Below are positions 24,650-31,207 of a stretch of DNA of 64,000 bases, in pieces. Made by a program: the position numbers and the translations under genes. The notes beneath the pieces were generated by a model, which saw only the letters and a program-made list of their open reading frames with translations, was not told the DNA's origin and searched no databases. Origin of the DNA: Tenacibaculum todarodis (GTDB lineage Bacteria; Bacteroidota; Bacteroidia; Flavobacteriales; Flavobacteriaceae); NCBI RefSeq assembly GCF_001889045.1, contig NZ_CP018155.1, forward strand, positions 1,738,001-1,802,000, read 5' to 3'. Position 1 is the stretch's first letter, and the number at the start of each line of letters is the position of its first letter.

Positions 24650-24681
24650 TACAGTTTTAATTAATCGTTAATATATATTTT

Positions 24682-24876
24682 ATGCAAAATTTGGAACAAA
24701 AATTATCTAATTTTTCAATAGAAAAATTAGAAGAAAGAAAAGAATTTACTTTTTACTACTCTCATAGTCACAGTTGTTACTGTAGTTGTGATAACGGTGA
24801 CGGTGGAAACGGTGACGGTGGAAACGGAAACGGTGGAAACGGAAACGGTGACGGAAACGGAGGCGGAAACGGATAG
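24682..24876 (+). CDS. Putative RiPP precursor peptide, Cys motif plus Gly/Asn/Asp tail
   Basis: A 64-residue peptide with three zones. Residues 1-22 (MQNLEQKLSNFSIEKLEERK) are charged and helical, like leader peptides of Bacteroidota RiPPs. Residues 23-38 are aromatic and nucleophile-rich: TFYYSHSHSCYCSCDN with Cys32, Cys34 and Cys36. Residues 39-64 consist only of Gly, Asn and Asp. It has its own promoter, and a terminator-like hairpin separates it from two downstream genes (a terpene-synthase-like protein and an M50 protease), a layout that makes excess precursor over enzyme. I know no named family with this core. A small structural or metal-binding protein is the alternative. Confidence 0.75.
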   Translation: MQNLEQKLSNFSIEKLEERKEFTFYYSHSHSCYCSCDNGDGGNGDGGNGNGGNGNGDGNGGGNG

Positions 24877-24898
24877 GATAAATACAATTTCACTTTAG

Positions 24899-24933
24899 AA
24901 AAGCTTGGGTTAATATTAATTCAAGCTTTTTTT
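24899..24933 (+). terminator. Terminator/attenuator between the peptide and enzyme genes
   Basis: AAAAGCTTG / CAAGCTTTT outer stem continued by an inner TTAA/TTAA stem, followed by T7. No second promoter is seen before 24951, so read-through probably supplies the downstream genes. Confidence 0.7.
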
Positions 24934-24950
24934 ATATTATTACTTAAAAA

Positions 24951-25766
24951 ATGAAAGCAACTAAAGATAATAAAATCTTTTTCTTTAAAAATCAGGTTTC
25001 CTTTCTAAAAGAAGCTTTTTTAATAAATAATATTGATTTATTTAATGATTTTAATGAAGCTGTAGAATTATATTGCTATTATACTTTAGAACTAGATAAA
25101 ATCGTTGATGGAGAATCTAACTTTATAGCTCAGCACAAAGCAAAAGTAAACAACACACTTCAAGCAGTTAAAAGCGGTCAAGTTTCTATACAAATACTAT
25201 CTAAGATTTTTGAGAAAAAAAATTCTTTCTGGAATGATTTAGATAATATGCAAGAGCTATACTATCAGAATACTTTAACAGAAAAACATCAAAACATCCA
25301 GAAACCAAACTTTACAGTTAAAGATTTTGAAATATATGCAGAAGCTAAACATTGCTTAGCTTATATACCAATTTTAGGTTTAGATTATTTATTTAATGGC
25401 TATCATGATAAAATGACGCTTAAAAAAATTTATAAGCACATATTTTTTGCTATTCAAATGAATGATGATTTAGAAGACTATACAAAAGACATCAACAATA
25501 ATCAATGGACATACTTACATGCAAATGTTGATAATTTTATTGAACAAGAAAAAATAAAAAACAATACAGATTTAACCAACTTTAAAGAACGAGTTTTATA
25601 TGTTTCTGGCATAGGATCAGAAGCTATAACATACTCTAAAAAACATTTTAATAAAGCTTTAGAATTATCTTTAGAATTAAAGCTAACAGAATTAACTTCT
25701 TGGCTTAAAAAAACTATTTCAGATATAGAAAGTAACGAGAAATTAATACTAAGTTTATTAGACTAA
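24951..25766 (+). CDS. Terpene-synthase-like (class I isoprenoid synthase fold) protein, possible peptide-modifying enzyme
   Basis: A 271-residue all-helical protein. Two acidic motifs sit where class I isoprenoid enzymes bind Mg-diphosphate: LDKIVDGE (Asp49, Asp53) and IQMNDDLEDYTKD (168-180), followed by NNNQWTYL, much like the Q-x-x-N-D-x-x-x-D...YL stretch of phytoene/squalene synthases. Overall similarity to known synthases is low and the first motif lacks a full DDxxD. ComQ, which prenylates the ComX pheromone, belongs to this fold, so a prenyl-transfer role on the peptide at 24682 is a reasonable hypothesis. The next gene follows after 12 nt. The prediction rests on motifs and needs a structure model. 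Confidence 0.65.
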   Translation: MKATKDNKIFFFKNQVSFLKEAFLINNIDLFNDFNEAVELYCYYTLELDKIVDGESNFIAQHKAKVNNTLQAVKSGQVSIQILSKIFEKKNSFWNDLDNMQELYYQNTLTEKHQNIQKPNFTVKDFEIYAEAKHCLAYIPILGLDYLFNGYHDKMTLKKIYKHIFFAIQMNDDLEDYTKDINNNQWTYLHANVDNFIEQEKIKNNTDLTNFKERVLYVSGIGSEAITYSKKHFNKALELSLELKLTELTSWLKKTISDIESNEKLILSLLD

Positions 25767-25778
25767 TATTTTTTATTG

Positions 25779-26927
25779 ATGTCTTTAATTAAAAAAACAT
25801 ACATACTCTCTTCTTATCAAAAAGATAAATGGGTAATTGAAGTAGATAATAATCATTTTATTATTTTAGAAAATGTAAAAGAGTTATTAAAAATCTTAGA
25901 AAACAACAATACCCCTAATGAAGCTTTAATTAATTTTAATTTACATTTTAATGATAATTTAAATGAAATAGAATTTGAAGAATTCATTCATAAAACACTT
26001 ACAAAATTAAATTTACTTGACAGTAAAGAACCAACCAAGACAAAAAGCTTTATTAAATTTGAGAAAATTATTTTAAATAAAAATAGAGCTGGAAAAATCT
26101 CCTCTTATTTTGAGTTTTTATTCAACCCAATTTTTTTTTGGTTTTCATTTTTTATTTTAATTATTATTGCTATAATTTCTGTAATCAAGCTTCCTATATA
26201 CGGTAATACAAGGTTACCCGTGTTTTTAATTATGCTACTTTATTTCCCTACCATATTACTACACGAAATTGGCCATGTTGCTGCTTGTAAGAAGTTTACC
26301 GGAAGATCAAGTGAAATTGGCATGGGTATTTATATAGTTTTTCCTGTTTTTTTCTCAAGTATATCTGCTATTTGGCATGGTAAAAAAGAAGAAAGAATTA
26401 TAGCTAATTTAGCAGGAATCTACATGCAACTCTGGTGTATGTTACTTTTTATTGGCTTATATTTTATTACAAAATCTCCTATTTTTATTCATATGATTTT
26501 TTTAACAGGAGTTTATAATTTTATTCAATTACTACCATTTATTAGAAGTGATGGTTATTGGTTATTATCTGACCTTACTTCTACACCAAACCTGTTATCT
26601 AAATCTAAAGAGGTTCTTAAAGAAATATTGCTTCCTCCATACTTTTTAAAAGGAAAAATAAAACTAAAAAAAGTATTTTTATTTTTCTACGGAGCTTTTA
26701 ACTTTATAATAATAGGTAATTTTATTTTTTTTCAATTAAAATATAATTGGGTTGGTATTTCTGAATTTCCAGCGACAATATGGAACTTAATTAAAAACAT
26801 TTTTACTTTACAATTTTCTAAAGTAATAATACAATACAACTATGTAACAATTTCTATTTTCTATATGATAGTATTTACTTATCTAAAGAAATGGGTTAAA
26901 ATTTTAAAAGACAAAATCACTTCTTAA
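25779..26927 (+). CDS. M50-type membrane metalloprotease with PqqD/RRE-like N-terminus
   Basis: A 382-residue protein. Residues 1-80 look like a PqqD-type RiPP recognition element (beta strands around KDKWVIEVDNNHFIILENV, then helices). Several transmembrane helices follow (about 117-138, 146-161 and 210-265). The zinc motif is HEIGH (162-166) in LLHEIGHVAACKKF, and the third ligand is probably Asp258 in LPFIRSDGYWLL, the M50 second motif. Related enzymes with this plan, such as YydH in the epipeptide cluster, process or export RiPPs. It would recognise the leader of the 64-residue peptide and cut it in the membrane. I start at ATG 25779; an in-frame TTG precedes it. Confidence 0.8.
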   Translation: MSLIKKTYILSSYQKDKWVIEVDNNHFIILENVKELLKILENNNTPNEALINFNLHFNDNLNEIEFEEFIHKTLTKLNLLDSKEPTKTKSFIKFEKIILNKNRAGKISSYFEFLFNPIFFWFSFFILIIIAIISVIKLPIYGNTRLPVFLIMLLYFPTILLHEIGHVAACKKFTGRSSEIGMGIYIVFPVFFSSISAIWHGKKEERIIANLAGIYMQLWCMLLFIGLYFITKSPIFIHMIFLTGVYNFIQLLPFIRSDGYWLLSDLTSTPNLLSKSKEVLKEILLPPYFLKGKIKLKKVFLFFYGAFNFIIIGNFIFFQLKYNWVGISEFPATIWNLIKNIFTLQFSKVIIQYNYVTISIFYMIVFTYLKKWVKILKDKITS

Positions 26928-26943
26928 TAAAAGTCTTAGACAT

Positions 26944-26972
26944 AAAAAAGCATCCAAATTGGATGCTTTTTT
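26944..26972. terminator. Bidirectional terminator between the peptide cassette and pckA
   Basis: AAAAAAGCATCC - AAATT - GGATGCTTTTTT, a perfect 12-bp stem with A and T tails on the two sides. Confidence 0.88.
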
Positions 26973-26994
26973 ATATCTAATAGAATCTGATAAA

Positions 26995-28605
26995 TTAAAA
27001 AGTAAATCGCTGAGGACCACCTCTTCTTATATCTTCATTTGCAACGTCTTCAAATTGCGTAAAGTTATTTCTAAATGCATTCGATAATTTAAATGCTGTT
27101 TTATAATATTCTTCATCATTATTCCAAGTAGCTCTTGGGCTTAATAACTCTGTTGGAACTCCAGGACATGTTCTTGGTTGTGCTACACCAAATACAGAAT
27201 GGATATGATAATCTTCATATCTGTAACTTCCTAAATCTCCATTTAAAACAGCAGAAATCATTGCTCTTGTGTATTTTAATGGCATTCTTCTACCAACTCC
27301 ATACTTACCACCAGACCAGCCAGTGTTAATTAGCCAAACATTTACATTTGCATCTTTCATCTTTTTACTAAGCATCTCTGCATATTTTGTAGGATGTAAG
27401 GGCATAAACGGTGCTCCAAAACATGCAGAAAAACTTGGTGTTGGCTCTGTAACTCCAGCTTCTGTACCTGCAACTTTAGCTGTATAACCAGAAATAAAGT
27501 GATACGCTGCTTGGTTTGGTGTTAATTTAGATATTGGAGGCAAAACACCAAAAGCATCTGCCGTTAAGAAGAAAATATTTTTTGGATTCTTACCAATTGA
27601 TGGCTCTTTAATATTTTCTATATGATAAATTGGATAACTAACTCTTGTATTCTGAGTAATTGAAGTATCAGCAAAGTCGATAGCTCCTTTATCATCCATT
27701 ACAATATTTTCTAAGATAGCTCCTTTTTTAATTGCTCCAAAAATTTCTGGCTCTTGCTCTTGCGATAAGTTAATCACTTTTGCGTAACAACCTCCTTCAA
27801 AGTTAAAAACAGTGTTTTCAGCAGTCCAACCATGTTCGTCATCACCAATTAAACTTCTATCAGGATCTGTAGAAAGTGTAGTTTTTCCTGTACCCGATAA
27901 TCCGAAGAAAATTGCTGTATCTCCATCTTTACCAACGTTTGCAGAACAATGCATTGGCAACGTATTTTTATAAACTGGTAAAATAAAGTTTAAAGCAGAA
28001 AAAATTCCTTTTTTAATTTCACCTGTATAACCTGTACCTCCAATTAATGCAATTTTCTTTTCAAAATTTAAAATTGCAAAATTGTGTTGACGAGTTCCAT
28101 CAACTTCAGCATCAGCCATAAAACCTGGTGCGTTTATTACTGTCCACTCTGGAGAAAAATCTTTTAACTCTTCTTCTGTAGGTCTTAAAAACATATTATA
28201 AGCAAACATGTTGCTCCAAGGATATTCATTTACTACACGAATATTTAACTTGTAATCTTCGTCTGCACACGCATAAGAATCTCTAACAAAAATTTCTTTA
28301 TTAGAGAGATAAGCTACAACTTTATCATACAATTTATCAAATTTAACTGCATCAAAAGGAATGTTAATATCTCCCCACCAAACTTTGTCTTTAGTAATAT
28401 TGTCTTTTACAATAAACCTGTCCATTGGTGAACGTCCTGTAAACTCTCCTGTATTAACAGCAATTGCCCCTAAAGAAGATTCTTTTCCTTGTTTTTTTTC
28501 TAAAACTTCAGCATGTAAATCATCTGAAGATAATTGATAACGAATTGTTGCGTTTTTAATTCCTAAACCGTCTAACGAAATCGTTTTCGTATTAAGATCT
28601 GTCAT
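26995..28605 (-). CDS. pckA: Phosphoenolpyruvate carboxykinase (ATP)
   Basis: Converts oxaloacetate and ATP to phosphoenolpyruvate and CO2, the first committed step of gluconeogenesis. The 536-residue length is normal. Visible motifs: FTGRSPMDRFIV near the N-terminus (substrate site), the kinase P-loop GLSGTGKTTLS, LIGDDEHGW (metal-binding Asp residues) and NTGWSGGKYGVGRRM near the C-terminus. It has its own promoter (28638-28645) and shares the terminator at 26944 with the convergent peptide cassette. Confidence 0.97.
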   Translation of the reverse strand: MTDLNTKTISLDGLGIKNATIRYQLSSDDLHAEVLEKKQGKESSLGAIAVNTGEFTGRSPMDRFIVKDNITKDKVWWGDINIPFDAVKFDKLYDKVVAYLSNKEIFVRDSYACADEDYKLNIRVVNEYPWSNMFAYNMFLRPTEEELKDFSPEWTVINAPGFMADAEVDGTRQHNFAILNFEKKIALIGGTGYTGEIKKGIFSALNFILPVYKNTLPMHCSANVGKDGDTAIFFGLSGTGKTTLSTDPDRSLIGDDEHGWTAENTVFNFEGGCYAKVINLSQEQEPEIFGAIKKGAILENIVMDDKGAIDFADTSITQNTRVSYPIYHIENIKEPSIGKNPKNIFFLTADAFGVLPPISKLTPNQAAYHFISGYTAKVAGTEAGVTEPTPSFSACFGAPFMPLHPTKYAEMLSKKMKDANVNVWLINTGWSGGKYGVGRRMPLKYTRAMISAVLNGDLGSYRYEDYHIHSVFGVAQPRTCPGVPTELLSPRATWNNDEEYYKTAFKLSNAFRNNFTQFEDVANEDIRRGGPQRFTF

Positions 28606-28637
28606 TCCTTAATTTTTAGTTGTGTTATAATAAAGTT

Positions 28638-28645
28638 CAAAAGTA
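28638..28645 (-). promoter_or_regulatory. -7 box of pckA
   Basis: Minus-strand TACTTTTG, 32 nt before the ATG at 28605. Confidence 0.5.
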
Positions 28646-28692
28646 CAGAATATTTTAAGATAAAAAACTCTAAGTTAAATTTTTATCAACTA

Positions 28693-29073
28693 TTACTTAT
28701 TAATAACTTTTTTTACAAAATTGATAAAAAGCAAAATCCATCCTATACAAAAAAACAATCCACCTAATGGTGTAATAAACCAGATAGTTTTTGCTGATAA
28801 ATTTAGTAAATGTATAGCATAAATGGATCCAGAGAAGCATAAAATTCCTGCAAAGAACAAATTACTAAGGTAGTTTTTTTGTTTTTCAGAAAATTGAGTG
28901 AACGTATTTATAAATAAAAGTACAATTACATGATACATTTGATAACGTACTGCTGTTTCAAAACTAAGTAAAGCTTCAATTGAAAGAGATTCTTTTAAAG
29001 CGTGTGCTCCAAAAGCACCTAAAATAATTGCTAAAAGCCCTAAGAATGCTGTAATAGATAAATTTTTATACAT
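28693..29073 (-). CDS. DUF423 family small membrane protein (YgdD-like)
   Basis: A 126-residue protein with four hydrophobic helices. The N-terminal block AFLGLLAIILGAFGAHALK (9-27) is the hallmark of DUF423, and FETAVRYQMYHVIVLLFI follows as usual. Function unknown. It is divergent from the saccharopine-dehydrogenase-like gene and separated from pckA by a promoter region. Confidence 0.9.
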   Translation of the reverse strand: MYKNLSITAFLGLLAIILGAFGAHALKESLSIEALLSFETAVRYQMYHVIVLLFINTFTQFSEKQKNYLSNLFFAGILCFSGSIYAIHLLNLSAKTIWFITPLGGLFFCIGWILLFINFVKKVINK

Positions 29074-29118
29074 GTTTGTTTTTTTAGAATTGAAAATTGC
29101 TAATTTCGCTATTGAGGA

Positions 29119-29138
29119 TTTGCTAATTTTTTAGCAAA
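29119..29138. promoter_or_regulatory. Perfect inverted repeat in the divergent DUF423/dehydrogenase gap
   Basis: TTTGCTAA - TTTT - TTAGCAAA (8-4-8), 18 nt before the start of the dehydrogenase-like gene. It could be an operator or a weak hairpin. Confidence 0.4.
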
Positions 29139-29156
29139 AATAAAGAGAATTTTACA

Positions 29157-30521
29157 ATGAGAAAAGTTTTAGTAATTGGTGCTGGTAGATCTAGTTCGTC
29201 ATTAATTCAATATTTATTAGATAAATCTACAAGTGAAAACTTACATATTACCATTGCAGATATTTCTTTAGAAAATGCAAAAGAGAGAGCTAATAATCAT
29301 AAAAATGCAACTGCTTTACTTTTTGATGTTTTTAATACTAAACAACGTAGAGAAGAAATTGAAAAAGCTACCATTGTAATATCAATGCTACCTGCTCGTT
29401 TCCATATTGAAGTTGCTAAAGATTGTGTTGATTTAGATAAACACATGGTTACAGCTTCTTACATTTCTAAAGAAATGAAAGAATTAGACGAAGCTGTAAA
29501 AAAGAAAGGTTTAGTTTTTATGAATGAAATTGGGCTAGATCCTGGTTTAGACCACATGAGCGCAATGCAAGTTATTGATAAAATTAAAGAGAATGGCGCT
29601 AAAATGCTGCTTTTTGAATCTTTTTGCGGTGGATTAGTTGCTCCGGAAAGTGATACAAATCTTTGGAATTATAAGTTTACTTGGAACCCTAGAAATGTTG
29701 TTTTAGCTGGTCAAGGAGGTGCAGCAATGTTTATACAAGAAAGCACTTACAAATACATTCCTTATCATAAATTATTTAGAAGAACAGAATTTTTAAACAT
29801 AGATGGAAGTGGTAAATTTGAAGCCTATGCAAATAGAGATTCTTTAAAATACAGAAGTGTTTATGGTCTGGATAACATACCAACAATGTACAGAGGAACA
29901 ATAAGAAAAGTGGGGTTTTCTAGAGCTTGGAATGTTTTTGTTCAATTAGGTATGACTGATGATACTTACACTATTGAAGACTCTATGAATATGTCTTATA
30001 GAGATTTTACAAATTTATTTTTAGCGTATTCTCCTTCAGACTCTGTGGAATTAAAGTTTCGTTCTTACTTAAAAATTGAACAAGATGATATTATGTGGGA
30101 CAAGTTTTTAGAACTTGATATTTTTAATCCGGATAAGAATATTGGCTTAGAAAATGCAACTCCCGCACAAATTCTTCAAAAAATATTAATGGATCAATGG
30201 ACGTTACAAGAACATGATAAAGACATGATTGTAATGCATCACAAATTTGGTTATGAACACCAAGGTGAAAGACGTCAAATTGAAAGTAGTATGGTAATTA
30301 ATGGAGAAGACCAAACGTTTACAGCAATGGCTAAAACCGTAGGTTTACCAGTAGCAATGGCAACTCTAAAAATATTGAATACAGAAATAACAACTCCTGG
30401 TGTACAGTTACCAATTACAAAAGAAGTTTACGAACCTATTTTAAAAGAATTGGAAGAATATGGTATCAATTTTATAGAGAAAAAAGTAGACTACTTTGGA
30501 TATAACCCAATGAATCTCTAA
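29157..30521 (+). CDS. Saccharopine dehydrogenase family protein
   Basis: A 454-residue NAD(P)-dependent oxidoreductase. The Rossmann motif is VIGAGRSSSSLI (6-17), the substrate domain begins after MLPARFHIEVAKDC, and FMNEIGLDPGLDHMSAMQ (about 121-138) is the conserved block of saccharopine dehydrogenase (glutamate-forming) and its relatives. In animals this half degrades lysine; in Bacteroidota a lysine-catabolic role is plausible but no partner LKR gene is adjacent. It is convergent with rnhB with only 4 nt between the stops. Confidence 0.9.
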   Translation: MRKVLVIGAGRSSSSLIQYLLDKSTSENLHITIADISLENAKERANNHKNATALLFDVFNTKQRREEIEKATIVISMLPARFHIEVAKDCVDLDKHMVTASYISKEMKELDEAVKKKGLVFMNEIGLDPGLDHMSAMQVIDKIKENGAKMLLFESFCGGLVAPESDTNLWNYKFTWNPRNVVLAGQGGAAMFIQESTYKYIPYHKLFRRTEFLNIDGSGKFEAYANRDSLKYRSVYGLDNIPTMYRGTIRKVGFSRAWNVFVQLGMTDDTYTIEDSMNMSYRDFTNLFLAYSPSDSVELKFRSYLKIEQDDIMWDKFLELDIFNPDKNIGLENATPAQILQKILMDQWTLQEHDKDMIVMHHKFGYEHQGERRQIESSMVINGEDQTFTAMAKTVGLPVAMATLKILNTEITTPGVQLPITKEVYEPILKELEEYGINFIEKKVDYFGYNPMNL

Positions 30522-30525
30522 GAGT

Positions 30526-31131
30526 TTATAGCTTTAACTTAAACTGCTCAGGTAATAATTTAAAGGTTTTGCGATGATATTTTGTCGCTCCAAATTCTCG
30601 AATTGCATTTCTATGTTCTTTGGTTGGGTAACCTTTATTTTTTTTCCAATTATACATAGGAAACTCTTGATGAATTTTCTCCATATAATCATCTCTATAT
30701 GTTTTTGCTAATACTGAAGCTGCTGCAATACTCATAAATTTAGCATCTCCTTTTACAATTGTTTCGTGTGGTATATCTTTAAATGGATTAAATTTATTTC
30801 CATCAACTATTATAAATTCTGGTGTAACATTTAATGCAGAAATGGAACGATGCATTCCTGTAATGGAAGCTTGTAAAACATTAATCTCATCAACTTCTTT
30901 TTGACCAACAAAAGAAACACCAAAAGCAAGTGCATTTTCTTCTATATAAGGACGTAATTCTTGTCGCTTTTTTTCCGACAATTGTTTAGAATCATTTAAA
31001 AAAGGATGCGTAAATCCTTCAGGTAAAATTACAGCAGCAGCTACAACAGGACCACTTAAACAGCCTCTACCCGCTTCGTCTGTCCCTACCTCTAAAGAAA
31101 ATCCACTAAAATTAAATTCTAACATTAACAC
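30526..31131 (-). CDS. rnhB: Ribonuclease HII
   Basis: Endonuclease that nicks RNA in RNA-DNA hybrids, including single ribonucleotides left in DNA. 201 residues; the catalytic acidic residues are Asp18 and Glu19 in VGTDEAGRG, with later Asp residues in IIVDGNK and in [12 protein letters not shown]. The frame opens MLMLEF; the second Met (31125) is an equally good start. It is divergent from the porin gene. Confidence 0.95.
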   Translation of the reverse strand: MLMLEFNFSGFSLEVGTDEAGRGCLSGPVVAAAVILPEGFTHPFLNDSKQLSEKKRQELRPYIEENALAFGVSFVGQKEVDEINVLQASITGMHRSISALNVTPEFIIVDGNKFNPFKDIPHETIVKGDAKFMSIAAASVLAKTYRDDYMEKIHQEFPMYNWKKNKGYPTKEHRNAIREFGATKYHRKTFKLLPEQFKLKL

Positions 31132-31207
31132 AATGTTACAATTTCTAAAGAAATTATTACTAATTTTTTCCGTTTTATTATTTTACATTTGCTTTATAAA
31201 ATTCTTT

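Noticed and set aside
24682..24876. Peptide gene as a spurious low-complexity ORF
   Set aside because: It has a good promoter upstream, a normal ATG, a leader-like charged N-terminus, a Cys motif and a terminator directly after the stop, and two enzyme genes follow; random ORFs would not show this.
31133..31207. Longer N-terminus for the porin
   Set aside because: It would place a second hydrophobic segment before a clear signal peptide; the ATG at 31208 gives a normal signal.
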